DNA from: Brachionus rotundiformis
Taxonomy: Eukaryota > Rotifera > Eurotatoria > Ploima > Brachionidae
Direction: 5' to 3'
NCBI GenBank assembly: GCA_016802295.1
Contig: JAESIW010000200.1
Location: 3,126,048-3,190,047, forward strand
Length of the DNA stretch: 64,000 bases
Both the position numbers and the translations under genes were made by a program. The number at the start of each line of letters is the position of its first letter. Position 1 is the first letter of the stretch. The notes below the pieces were generated by a model that worked only from the letters and a program-made list of their open reading frames with translations, had not been told where the DNA came from and searched no databases. Shown in pieces: positions 35,480 through 48,162 of this stretch.

Positions 35480-38400
35480 ATGGATGAACGTGTTAGGAAG
35501 CATCATCCGAATCCATTCAATAATGCAAACTATTTTTCTAAGATTTTTTTAAAGTAATTTTTATTAAAAAATGTGTCTGGAAATAAAATATCTTGATCAA
35601 ATCAAGCTGGATATCGCCTTTGTTGAGCTTGGGAAAGGAGAGACCACTGAAGGAAGAAGACTTGTATTCCCCGATTTCCGATGAAGAAAGTAAATTTTTG
35701 ACTGATCAATTAGAAAGGTACTTAAAGACCGAATTCAAATAATTTTTTATTTTTTATCATAATTAAGAGAATGGAATAGCGAACTTAAGAAAAGAAAGCC
35801 AAGTTTGTTCAGAGCAATGTTTAGAATTCACATATTGAATTTGATTGCAATGACCTTTTTACTAGCTGTCGAAGTAAATCAGAATAACAAAAAATAAAAT
35901 TCCCTTTTTTTTATGACCCAATTTTGCTTAAAGGATTTCACCAAAATGTCTTTTCCGCTTTTAATTAGTCAAATCTTAAGATACTTCGAGGGGTCTATAA
36001 GTTTTTTTGAAGCTTTAAAATTTGCCACTTATATTGCCATCGGTGTTACTGTCAACTGTGTGGTTCATCATCCTTATTTTCTTGAGCTTACACGAATTGG
36101 TATGAAATTACGATTAGCTTCATCTGGTCTCCTGTACAAAAAAGTAATTTTATTAATCAATATTCAAAAAAGATGATAATTTTTATATTATCAATTAAGG
36201 CATTTAAACTTAATATGTCAGGAGCAGATAACCAACTTGGAGGTCAATTAATAAATATGCTTTCAAATGATGGAACAAGAGTGGAATATTCTGTTTATTT
36301 CATTCCTCATTTGGTTATTGCACCATTACAATCGGCCATTATTATTTTCATTTTAGCATATACAATTGACATAAGCATTTTATCTGGTTTGGCTATAATT
36401 ATTTTGGCCATTCCATTGCAAAGTTTTCTTGGAAATGCAATTGATAAGTTAAGGTAATTTAAAAGTTATAATAAATTTTGGTATTTTGGTGAAATTTTAT
36501 TAAGACGAGTTACTGCTAAAAAATGTGACAAACGAATTAATTTTATTAATGAAGTTTTCAATGGAATAAAAATAATAAAAATGTATTGTTGGGAAGAGCC
36601 ATTCAGAAAAATAGTTGAATTTTTAAGAGGGTATTTGAAGAGTAATTAAATTATGTAATTAGTTAAAAATTTTAATAAAAGAAAAGAAATGAAATATCAA
36701 AAAAGATTATTTATGGTAGCCACATTTAATGGAATAGTTGACTTGATTCTTCCATCTGCAATTACATTTACCAGTGTTACATTTTTTATTTTCTTTGCCA
36801 ACAGACCTTTGACACCTAGTTACATTGTGCTAGCCATGGTAATTGAAATCAAATATTTTAATTATTTAACAATCAAAGATAAAATTTTAGAGTTTTTACA
36901 TGAGAATTAGTAACTCGCTTGGTTTTTTCTTCATTAAGGCCATTACCACATTAATAGCTGCTAAAGTTAGCATCAAAAGAATGGAGGTAAAATTTTTAAG
37001 TTTTTTCTTGGGAATTTAAAACGAATAAAGATTTAATTGGAAAGGATTTTTTGCTTGAAAAAGAAATATATAAACTAAATGAATTGTATAAAGTTAGAGA
37101 TCCTTATGTAAAGGTGAATAACCTAAAAGCAAGATGGCCCCATGTAAGTAATTATTTAAAGTCTAGATACAAAAAAACTAAAAAATTTAAATTTTTAAGG
37201 AAGTAAGATCATTAACACTAGAAAACATATCCTTTGAAGCTCGTCAAGGAGATTTGATTGCTGTAATCGGTTCGGTCGGGGCCGGAAAAGTAATCCAATT
37301 TTTATTTCTAATAAATAATAATTCTTATTAAATATTTTAATAATAAAGAGTTCACTTCTGAGTTCGCTATTAGACGAACTAAAAATAATATCTGGAGATG
37401 TCGATATTAAAGGAAGTGTGTTTTATGTACCACAAGAGCCATGGATTTTTACTGCAAGTTTGAGACAGAACATCTTATTTGGAAAAGACTATGAGAAGAA
37501 AAAATTTGATGAAATTATAAAAGTTTGCTGTCTAGAAGAGGTTTAATAAATATTATGATAAAGTTTTAGAAATTATATGACATAAATTTGAAATTAAAGG
37601 ACTTGAAATCGCTTTCGAATGGCGAGCATACTTTGATTGGCGAAAAGGGAATAAATCTGAGCGGTGGTCAGCGAGCTAGAGTGAGTGTGGCAAGAGCGTT
37701 GTACAGCGACGCACAAATTTACCTTTTCGATGATCCATTGAGTGCTGTTGATTTTAATGTGGCCAAAAAATTATATGAAAAGTAAAAAACATTTACCAAC
37801 AAATAAATTTTCTAAAGCAATTTCCTCAAGTTGTTTTAACAAATATCTCAAATCGAAAATAAGAATATTGGTGACACATCAAGTGCACCATTTGGCCTCA
37901 AATGTTTCCGAAATACTTTACCTTGTTGATGGACAGATAAAATTTAGAGGAAATTTTACAGATTTGATTGCATCTGGTGTCAATATGGACATGATTGAAG
38001 AACAAGGAAATGAAGATACTAAATCATGCAGAAGCAGAAATCAGTCGAAAACTGAGAATTTTAGCGATAGCTATATAAATGATAGTGCAGATGCAAAATT
38101 ATTAAATTCATCTCATTTTTCTGATTTAAATTCTAGCAGTTTAATGCTAAATGTATTATTTTTTTTCTTAAATAATAATTTAAGTAATTTCTAAAAATAT
38201 AGAATGTGGTTCACCAAGAAACAAACCCTCTTCCTGAATATAATGAAAACAAAGATTTCGAAGAAAAAAGAATTTATGGAGTCATGAGTTGGAAGACATA
38301 TTTTAACTATTTCCGGGCTGGTGGCGGCCTTTTCGGTGCAATTTTTAATTTTCTTGTTTATTTAATAAGCCAGTCACTAATAGTTGGAGCAGATTATTGG

Positions 38401-40839
38401 GTCTCATATTGGTAATTCTCTTTAATTAATTAAATATCTTGAAAAAATTTGATTCTTTTTTTCAGGGCATCCAAAGAAGACCAGGACATGATTACCAAAC
38501 TGCAAGTGAAAAAATTGAACGAGTCGTTTATTCATGATGATTTATTTGGCAAAAAAGAAGAAATCAAGTCTATTGACATTTTCGAAGAGAGAGTCAAATA
38601 TTATAATACTTATTGCAGTAAAGAAATTAAGATAGAAAAAAATAACACTATCTTTATTTTAATTTTTATTTAGTTCTTATTGCTTGTGCTGTTGGAATTG
38701 GAATAATTCGAGTGAGCATGTTTTATACTCTTTCTGCCAGGGCAGCAATTTCAATGCACAGTAATATGTTCAATAAAGTTTTGAAAACGCCGATGAGATT
38801 TTTTGACACTAATCCTCTAGGTACGCTAATTAAAAAAACCAAATTAAAATATTTACTTAATATTTTATTTAAAGGAAGAATAATGAACCGATTTTCAAAA
38901 GATATTGGCTATATTGATGATTTAATTCCACAAACAGTTGGAGATTTTATGATTGTATCTTTAAGACTAATATATTATATATAGTTGTTTAATTAAAAAT
39001 TCTAGGTACTAATGATGGTCTTAGGTTCTGTATCCATTTCTCTTATAATAAATTATTGGATCATTATTCCAACGATACCGCTAACATTTTTATTCATATA
39101 CATAAGAACATACTTTTTGGCCACATCAATGGAACTGAAAAGAATAGAGGGTATATCGAGAAGTCCTATATTTGTTCATGTAAACAATACTCTATCTGGA
39201 ATGGCTATTATAAGAGCGGCTAATATGGAAGAAAAATTGAATGAAGAATTTTTCGTTCATACTGATTATCATACCAGAGCTAATTCGGCATTTATGTATG
39301 TTAATAGATGGCTGGGAATACGATTAGGTAGATAAAATATCTAATAAAATATATAAATAAAATTTTTAACAAAAATAAAAAGATTGGGTAGCAAGTATAT
39401 TTACATATATTGCTCTATTCAGTTGTATTTTAATGAAAGGTATGATTTTTCAGGACAAAGGATAAAAATTTTAATTTTGATTCTAAAATAGAATGGAATT
39501 TTTTGGCAATAAGCGCTGGAGATGTGGGATTAATGTTGGTATACTTATTACAATTGGTTGGTCTGTTTCAATGGACTATTCGACAAAGTTGTGAGGTAGA
39601 AAATTTGATGACATCTGTTGAAAGAGTTCTTGAATATTCAGAATTGGAAACTGAGCCTCTTGATAAAGGTGATCGAAAACCGCCTACTGGCTGGCCATCT
39701 AATGGAGAAATTACCTTTGATCATGTGTCATTTAGATATGACAAGAATCTAAGCTATGTTTTGAATGATATGAATATAAAAATAAACGCAGGCGAGAAGA
39801 TTGGAATTGTAGGTCGTACTGGAGCTGGCAAGTCGTCAATAATTCAAACTTTGTTTCGAATGGCCGAGCCAGATGGTTATCTTTACATTGATGATATAAA
39901 CATAAAAGAACTCAGCCTGCATGATCTCAGATCTAAATTATCTATTATACCGGTAGCTTAATGAATGAAAATTAAGAATTTATTTTTATTCATTTTGTTT
40001 TAGCAAGAGCCAACTCTGTTCATTGGAACGATTCGCACCAATCTTGACCCTTTGAATGAATACACAGACAATGTATTATGGGATGCACTTGCTCAAGTAT
40101 TTATATTTATTATCATTTAGATATATCTAAATGATAAATATAAATAATTTTTTATTTTTTTAAGGTTCAGCTAAAAGAAACAATCAAAGAAATGAAAGAT
40201 GGCTTGGAAAGTGAAGTTCACAAAGGTGGTTCTAATCTAAGTGTTGGCCAAAAGCAGTTGATTTGTTTGGCCAGAGCAATAATCAAAAAATCCAAAATTT
40301 TGATCATCGATGAAGCTACGGCAAATGTTGATTTCAAGTATGATATTTTTGACATCATTTTTTAAGAACTTCTAGCTTGACATAAAATTATAAAACAATT
40401 CTTTTGATTTTTAATTTTCAAGAACTGATGCAATGGTCCAAGAGGCTATTCGTGAATGTTTTAAAGATTGTACTGTTATTACCATAGCACATCGTTTGCA
40501 CACAATTATAGATAATGATCGTATTTTGGTAAGAAAGTGTTTTCAAGAATTAATTGGAATTTTTTTTTTGATATTTTTTTTAAGTGCCTCAGTCAAGGTA
40601 GAGTAGTTAATTTTGGTCGTCCTTATGAACTGATTGAAGATGACACAACGATTTTACATGATTTAGTATTTAGTTTAGACAAACAAGAAAGAGACAAATT
40701 GGTCGATATGGCAAAAAAATCGTTCAAAAATCAAAGAAGAGTTTCGATGTTATTGGATCAAGTTGTGTCAAATCAATCCAATTCAGAAATGGAAAATCTT
40801 CCAGATGATTTTACTGAAAAGACAAGATTGTTAAATTAA
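35480..40839 (+). CDS. ABCC4: ABCC4/MRP4-like ABC exporter, copy A
   Basis: Twenty-four exons (35480-35553, 35607-35717, 35768-35873, 35934-36143, 36200-36453, 36505-36630, 36682-36838, 36891-36986, 37045-37143, 37200-37289, 37349-37540, 37600-37781, 37831-38152, 38203-38411, 38466-38617, 38674-38820, 38875-38954, 39006-39327, 39383-39439, 39492-39952, 40004-40096, 40165-40337, 40423-40528, 40585-40839) give 1357 aa. It is a short MRP without TMD0: TMD1, NBD1 (Walker A GSVGAGKSS, signature LSGGQRARVSVARAL, Walker B IYLFDDPLSAVD), a Ser/Asn-rich linker, TMD2, and NBD2 (GRTGAGKSS, NLSVGQKQLICLARAI, ILIIDEATANVD). Both ATP sites look intact. MRP4 exports cyclic nucleotides, prostanoids and conjugates. 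The exon 12 start follows the family alignment; an earlier AG would add 10 residues. Copy B lies 733 bp downstream. Confidence 0.93.
37391..38034 (+). repeat. Conversion tract 1 (NBD1), copy A
   Basis: About 644 bp match 43463-44106 with only a few differences by eye (for example GAG/GAC in the YEKKK/YDKKK codon and AAT/AAA near the end). The match includes two complete introns, while sequence on both sides is clearly diverged. Confidence 0.9.
39582..40682 (+). repeat. Conversion tract 2 (NBD2), copy A
   Basis: About 1101 bp match 45895-46995, including four introns; the one difference I noticed is CAT/AAT (His/Asn) in the FDHVSF/FDNVSF codon. Both edges are abrupt. Confidence 0.9.
40097..40164 (+). 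other. Hairpin-forming intron of ABCC copy A
   Basis: Most of this 68-nt intron is an inverted repeat: arms of about 23 nt centred on ATTTAGATATATCTAAAT, the left arm carrying a 3-nt insertion. The intron of copy B at 46410-46477 is the same. Confidence 0.75.
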
Positions 40840-41572
40840 AAAAATGAAACATTTTTTTATATTAATTATTGTTGATCTAATTTATAGTTATATTTGTTTA
40901 AATTTTATTTTAAATTTTTTAAAAATAATAAAGAAGATATATATTCTTAATATTTAAATTTTATAGTTGGATTTTATCTTTTCTTTTCGAAAAAAATGAT
41001 ATTTACTTCCTTAGTTGAGCTCTATTTCAAATTACAAGAATTAAATTTGATGGTTATTTTATCCATTTAAATTAATCGCAACATTAATATTGAAACATAA
41101 TCTCAAATTGTCTCTACTCAGAGCATGAAGGCCATTAGCAAAATAAATGCTTTATAATTCTTTATTTTTTGATATTCTCTTATCAACATAATAAAATGTG
41201 AAAGTTTGATAAGATCTTTTTGCTATTTATTTTGCTGAGTAGCCAACTTGTACTTTCTTCTAAAAAACGTCCCTTTTGGTATATTTAGTTAGCCAAAGTT
41301 CATTTTTAAACAAATATTTAAATTTTAATAGTATAAAAAATTCTAAAGTATCATGTTGATGCTTTAGATTTTTATTTTTATCAAAAAATTTAAATAGTTC
41401 AAAATGAGTTAAAAATTAAATTTTAAATTAAAATTTTTTTTTTTAAATCTTAAAATTATGATATTGGCGTGGTTTATAAAGTCAAGGGTTTTTACCAAAT
41501 TTTTAAAATTTAAATTTTAAATATACAAGTAAAGTTATATATAGAAATATTTTTTTTAAATTTAGAAAATAA
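40840..41572. other. Spacer between ABCC copies
   Basis: Non-coding. It contains the 3' end of copy A (AATAA-rich just after the stop) and the copy B promoter. It shows no obvious similarity to the region upstream of copy A. Confidence 0.5.
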
Positions 41573-44500
41573 ATGAACGAAAATATTAGAACTCAGAATC
41601 AGAGTCCATTGATTTCGGCCAATTTTTTGTCCAAATTGTTTTTTAAGTAATTTTTATTTACCATATTTTCATGGTTAATGTTTTTTAAAGCTGGATATCA
41701 CCATTACTTCGAAAAGGATACGAAAAACCTCTGACAGAAAATGATCTCTACTCACCAATAGACAAAGAAGAATGCAAGTTTTTAACTGATGAACTCGAGA
41801 GGTACTTCCAATTTATAAAGTAAATTTTATTATACTTTTTTTTTAAAAAGAGAATGGCTAAATGAATTGAAAAACAAAAATCCTAGCATCATATCATGCT
41901 TTGTTCGAATTTATCGACTTCGAGTTTTTTTCCTTACATTTTTTCTCATTATCCAGGTATGAAAAAATATCTCCTAAAATTAATTTTTTAAGTTTATTCA
42001 AAATTTAATAGGAAACAAATAGAATTCTTTTTCCTTTGCTGGTAAGAAAAATAACCCAGTACTTCAATGATCATTCTTGCTTCAATGATGCGGTTTTTTG
42101 TGCAATTTTTATTGCAGTCGGCGTTACCATGAATTGTTTTCTACACCATTGGTATTTTCTAGAAATGAATAAAATTGGCATTAAAATGAAAATAGCATCT
42201 TGTGGATTAATTTACAAAAAAGTTTTAAAAATTATATACTCTTTTTAAAATAAATAAATAAAATATTTAAGAGTTTGAGCTTGAATTTTTATGGTTCAGA
42301 TAATAAACTATCGGCTCAAGTGATGAACATGCTATCAAATGATGCAACAAAAATAGAATTTTCAATTATATTTTTGCCTTATTTATTCGTTGTACCACTA
42401 GAATTTGCCGTAATGGTAATAATCTTGGTTAAAATGATCGATCTATCAATCTTAGCGGGTTTATTATTGGTATTAATTTTTATTCCAGTACAACTCATTC
42501 TTGGAAAAGCATTAGATAAACTAAGGTAAAAGATAATATTTTTAGAATAAGGCTTAATTTTTTTTAGGCGAAAGGCTGCTCAAAAATGTGATAAGCGGAT
42601 TGAGTTTCTAAACGAAATATTTAATGGTATTAAAATAATAAAAATGTATTGCTGGGAAAAACCATTTGGTCAAGCAGCTCGAATGTTCAGAAGGTTAAAT
42701 AGAATTCTTTTCAATTGAATTGAATTTCGTTTTTTTAAATTATTTTTATTATTTATTTAGACATGAAATGAAATATCAAAAGTTAATATATTTTGTTTCT
42801 GGCATTAACTCTATTCTCGAATTGGTATTACCTTCATTAATAACTTTCACGAGCGTATCTTGTTTTGTATTTTTTTCAAATCGTCCATTAACATCAAGCT
42901 TAATAGTCCTTTCAATGGTAAATTTTTGTGAGAGAATTTAATTATCTTCTTAAATATTATTTTTTGATAGAGTTTTTATTTACGAATCAGTTCTGCTGTT
43001 GGTTTCTATTTTTTTAAAGCAATTATAATGACAATTAGTGGAAGAGTAAGCTTAAAAAGAATAGAGGTAGGATTCTTTTATTTAAAAAAAAAAGTTTAAT
43101 AATTTGAAAATAAAGACTTTTTTGCTGGCAGCAAATCTAAACCGATCAAATATTTTCATTGAAAACGAAAATCCTAAAGTTAAAGTCTGTAATCTGTCAG
43201 CTAGATGGTCAAATGTAAGATCAAAACATATAATGTAAAGATCAAATTAAAATTGTAAAAATTGTAAATATTTAGGGAGAAAAGTCATTTTATCTCAGAG
43301 ATATTAACATGGAAGCAAAAGCTGGTGATTTAATAGGAATTATGGGATCTGTTGGATCAGGAAAAGTAAATTTTTAAAGTTTATTTTATTATTAAACTAA
43401 ATAACAAAAAATAATTTTAGAGCTCTTTTCTGCTTTCGTTAATTGATGAATTAGAAAAGGTCTCTGGAGATGTCGATATTAAAGGAAGTGTGTTTTATGT
43501 ACCACAAGAGCCATGGATTTTTACTGCAAGTTTGAGACAGAACATCTTATTTGGAAAAGACTATGACAAGAAAAAATTTGATGAAATTATAAAAGTTTGC
43601 TGTCTAGAAGAGGTTTAATAAATATTATGATAAAGTTTTAGAAATTATATGACATAAATTTGAAATTAAAGGACTTGAAATCGCTTTCGAATGGCGAGCA
43701 TACTTTGATTGGCGAAAAGGGAATAAATCTGAGCGGTGGTCAGCGAGCTAGAGTGAGTGTGGCAAGAGCGTTGTACAGCGACGCACAAATTTACCTTTTC
43801 GATGATCCATTGAGTGCTGTTGATTTTAATGTGGCCAAAAAATTATATGAAAAGTAAAAAACATTTACCAACAAATAAATTTTCTAAAGCAATTTCCTCA
43901 AGTTGTTTTAACAAATATCTCAAATCGAAAATAAGAATATTGGTGACACATCAAGTGCACCATTTGGCCTCAAATGTTTCCGAAATACTTTACCTTGTTG
44001 ATGGACAGATAAAATTTAGAGGAAATTTTACAGATTTGATTGCATCTGGTGTCAATATGGACATGATTGAAGAACAAGGAAAAGAAGATACTAAATCATG
44101 CAGAAGTAGAATCAATTCAAAAACAGACAATGTAGAAATAATCGAAAATACTGAAGAAGACGGAATCAATTCTCTATTTTTGAGATCCTCACATTTTTCT
44201 GACCTGAACATGAGTGTTTATTCCCATAAAAAAGTTTCCGATACAGAGAAAAATAAAGATTTTAATCAATTAGCACTGATTGAAACTAATCAAGAAAATC
44301 GAATTGTTGGAGATTTTAGTTTCAGAACATTTTTTAAATATTTTAGGAAAGGTGGTGGTATATTTGGCACCATAATTATATTTTTTATTTATTTTGCGAG
44401 TCAAACTCTAATTGTTAGTGCTGATTATTGGGTTTCTCATTGGTAATTTTATATTTTTAATATTTAATTGCATTGGTTTTGTGAAATTTAGTTCAATAGG

Positions 44501-47071
44501 ACATAACAAAATGTTGATAATTCTTATAAATTTTTAAAAGCAACATGGTGCAACATTCTGCGTAAACTCGGCATATTTAGTATAATTTTAAATTTGGAAA
44601 AATGCGGCTGTAAGGCACATTTGCACATCATCAGCATAATTTAACTTTTGATTTAAATGCACTTGAATTTTCACCAATGTTTCACTCTGTTACAGATACA
44701 GAACCAGTAAAAAACTTAAAAAAGTTATAAGCTTATAAGCATGAATTTCTGTTGTATTTTTCTATTTTGTATCAAATTCCACAAAACCATCATGTCGATG
44801 AAAAATAAATCATATTTTTTAGGGCAGGAGAAGAGGACAAGTTCATTAAATGGAACGCCAAAAAATACAATTTAAATATTTCGTTTAATAATCCAAGTTT
44901 AAGTTTGTTTACTGATAGAACTCAATATTATATAATATATTGCTGTAAGATCTAATATTTAAAGTTTAATTTAACTTTTTTATTTCTTTAAGTTTTATCT
45001 GGTTTGGCCATATTTTTTGGTTTATTGAGAATTTCGCTTTTTTACACGCTAGCAGCTCGTTCTGCAATAAATTTACACATAGCAATGTTTAATAAAGTTT
45101 TCAAAACATCAATTAGATTTTTTGACATTAATCCAATTGGTAATTTAGATTAAATTATTTAAAATATTTAAAAATATTTATTGATAAAATAACAGGAAGG
45201 ATAATTAATCGTTTTTCAAACGACACTGGTCTACTAGACGACATAATACCTTCAACGATTTCCGATTTTATGAATGTAATTAATACTTTTCTATAAATAA
45301 TATTTATCAAAGTTATTTTAGGTTTTTATGACTGTGGTTGGCTCGATATCTCTAACACTGTTTTTAAACTATTGGTTATTGTTTCCAACAATAGCTTTGG
45401 CAATATTCTTTATATTTATTAGAAATTATTATTTGACAACTTCAATGGAAATAAAAAGAATAGAAGGAATTGTAAGGAGTCCAATTTTTGTACATACGGG
45501 GAACACTTTGTCTGGAATATCAATTATAAGAGCAGCCAACATGGAAGAGAAACTTAACCAAGAATTCAATGATCATGTGGATTTTCACACAAGAGCAAGT
45601 TCTACTTCAATTTATATAAATCGATGGCTTGGAATTAGATTAGGTAAGTATCTATCTAAATCATAAAAAACTTTAAAATTAATTAATGATGATAAAAGAT
45701 TCAATTACTATAATTTTTACATACATTACTTTGACAAGCTGTTTATTGATAAAAAGTAAGAGAAAAATATCATAAAAGATGGTTTAATCAAAAAAAATTT
45801 AAAGAATATAGGCTATTAGAAATTGATTCTGGCGAAATAGGCTTGATGTTGGTTTATTTGTTACAGTCGACAAGTTTGTTTCAGTGGGCAATCAGACAAA
45901 GTTGTGAGGTAGAAAATTTGATGACATCTGTTGAAAGAGTTCTTGAATATTCAGAATTGGAAACTGAGCCTCTTGATAAAGGTGATCGAAAACCGCCTAC
46001 TGGCTGGCCATCTAATGGAGAAATTACCTTTGATAATGTGTCATTTAGATATGACAAGAATCTAAGCTATGTTTTGAATGATATGAATATAAAAATAAAC
46101 GCAGGCGAGAAGATTGGAATTGTAGGTCGTACTGGAGCTGGCAAGTCGTCAATAATTCAAACTTTGTTTCGAATGGCCGAGCCAGATGGTTATCTTTACA
46201 TTGATGATATAAACATAAAAGAACTCAGCCTGCATGATCTCAGATCTAAATTATCTATTATACCGGTAGCTTAATGAATGAAAATTAAGAATTTATTTTT
46301 ATTCATTTTGTTTTAGCAAGAGCCAACTCTGTTCATTGGAACGATTCGCACCAATCTTGACCCTTTGAATGAATACACAGACAATGTATTATGGGATGCA
46401 CTTGCTCAAGTATTTATATTTATTATCATTTAGATATATCTAAATGATAAATATAAATAATTTTTTATTTTTTTAAGGTTCAGCTAAAAGAAACAATCAA
46501 AGAAATGAAAGATGGCTTGGAAAGTGAAGTTCACAAAGGTGGTTCTAATCTAAGTGTTGGCCAAAAGCAGTTGATTTGTTTGGCCAGAGCAATAATCAAA
46601 AAATCCAAAATTTTGATCATCGATGAAGCTACGGCAAATGTTGATTTCAAGTATGATATTTTTGACATCATTTTTTAAGAACTTCTAGCTTGACATAAAA
46701 TTATAAAACAATTCTTTTGATTTTTAATTTTCAAGAACTGATGCAATGGTCCAAGAGGCTATTCGTGAATGTTTTAAAGATTGTACTGTTATTACCATAG
46801 CACATCGTTTGCACACAATTATAGATAATGATCGTATTTTGGTAAGAAAGTGTTTTCAAGAATTAATTGGAATTTTTTTTTTGATATTTTTTTTAAGTGC
46901 CTCAGTCAAGGTAGAGTAGTTAATTTTGGTCGTCCTTATGAACTGATTGAAGATGACACAACGATTTTACATGATTTAGTATTTAGTTTAGACAAGCACG
47001 AACGAGTTAAATTAATTGATGTGGCCAAGGAAAAATATATAAATTATGAAATACCATTTACACATTTCTAA
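41573..47071 (+). CDS. ABCC4: ABCC4/MRP4-like ABC exporter, copy B
   Basis: Twenty-three exons (41573-41646, 41691-41801, 41851-41956, 42012-42221, 42272-42525, 42568-42693, 42761-42917, 42971-43066, 43116-43214, 43276-43365, 43421-43612, 43672-43853, 43903-44442, 44823-44944, 44993-45139, 45196-45275, 45322-45643, 45699-45755, 45805-46265, 46317-46409, 46478-46650, 46736-46841, 46898-47071) give 1323 aa. Exon sizes equal those of copy A except in the linker, where copy B has one 540-nt exon in place of two, and in the following exon (122 against 152 nt). Walker A of NBD1 is GSVGSGKSS. The membrane domains are well diverged from copy A, so substrates may differ. The C-terminus is shorter and lacks copy A's last 27 or so residues. 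The fourth intron starts GTTTTA, a weak donor. The linker intron (380 nt) contains an inserted element. Confidence 0.92.
43463..44106 (+). repeat. Conversion tract 1 (NBD1), copy B
   Basis: Partner of 37391-38034. It starts within exon 11 and ends in the linker soon after NBD1. Confidence 0.9.
44475..44788. mobile_element. MITE-like insertion in ABCC copy B intron
   Basis: About 314 bp bounded by near-perfect terminal inverted repeats: left end GGTTTTGTGAAATTT, right end (reverse complement) GGTTTTGTGGAATTT. It lies in the only long intron of this gene (380 nt); the equivalent intron of copy A is 54 nt. No transposase frame is present, so it would be non-autonomous. No clear target-site duplication is seen. 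Base composition is less AT-rich than neighbouring introns. Confidence 0.6.
45895..46995 (+). repeat. Conversion tract 2 (NBD2), copy B
   Basis: Partner of 39582-40682. It begins inside exon 19 and ends in the last exon, after which the two C-termini differ. Confidence 0.9.
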
Positions 47072-48162
47072 TTTTTTTCTAAATTGTATTTATCTAATAA
47101 TGTTTTATTGTTTTTATTTTATTTTTTTGGAAATTTTGATTTATTTCATTATATGTTTTATCTTATAAATTTTAACTTTAAATTTTTAATAAATGTTAAT
47201 TAATTCTTATTAGCTTTATATCTAATTTAATAATTTATACATTTAATAATTTGCATTTTTTTTACTAAAATTCATCATTTTTCATCAAGACTTTTAACTC
47301 AACATGAGTTTTTTTTCAAAAGAATTATATAGTTTTATTAAGTAAATTATGCAAAAATTTTATTTATTTATTTTTTCTAATTTTTCCTTGGGCGTATGAC
47401 AAGTTTGCTTGATTTTATGGGCTTTTTTTATGAAATTTGAATGCTATTTTGTAAACGGTTAACATTTTTTCTATTTTAATCAATTTTAATTTCTGTTATA
47501 GTATGATTTTTGAATTATAATTAAGGATAAATTTCAACATCTCAATGTCAAGTTTATTATTAAACTTAATATCTAGTTTTTATTGACAGGAAAAACCTAA
47601 ATTTTCCCAAACGCAATTAATCCTTTGTTATTAGAAATCGATTGTGTTACCTTTTTTTAAATATTTCGAAAATTGTTACTTTTCTATAGAATTATATAAA
47701 GTGTATCTAATAGAAATATTAAAATTTTCTTCGATATCTGGTAATTATGGCTTTAGGAAGGTTTTTATAGCAAGACTTGACTATTGTTTTCACAGTTTTA
47801 AATTTTAATTATTCTAAGAAACTTTCTTACGTACATGAAGGTAATTCTTAAAGCGCCTCCAATATTTTGTCATATCGACAATATTCCTTAATTCGTGTTT
47901 ACTTAGCACTCTTTTAAAATAAAGATAAGTATAATTTACTTTTTGTTTCAGATCAAAGCAATATTTTTCAATTAATAGAAGAAAAATAAAACTTATAATT
48001 ATTAAGACTGAAATAAAAATCATTAATATTAAATCTGTTTTATAATATCACATTTAATTCTTAATTAAAGCTAAAAATGAAATAATTTTTCCAAAAAAAA
48101 AAATAATTAATTATTTATCAATAAGATAAATTGTGATTTAGATGAGTTAAATAGAACCAGAG
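47072..48162. other. Spacer after ABCC copy B
   Basis: AT-rich and mostly without coding signal, apart from the small minus-strand frame at 47814-48023. Confidence 0.45.
47814..48023 (-). CDS. Possible small membrane protein (69 aa)
   Basis: ATG-initiated frame with one N-terminal hydrophobic segment (about 2-18) followed by a basic, hydrophilic tail (KYWRRFKNYLHVRKKVS). This is a sensible small membrane-protein layout, but the frame is short, unrecognised and could be chance in AT-rich DNA. Confidence 0.22.
   Translation of the reverse strand: MIFISVLIIISFIFLLLIEKYCFDLKQKVNYTYLYFKRVLSKHELRNIVDMTKYWRRFKNYLHVRKKVS

Noticed and set aside
37541..37569. Apparent 29-nt intron in ABCC copy A (and 43613-43641 in copy B)
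   Set aside because: The frame stays open from the first AG, but that adds 10 residues (KLYDINLKLK) absent from MRP4 proteins. The next AG, 30 nt later, removes them and gives a normal 59-nt intron, so I used that.
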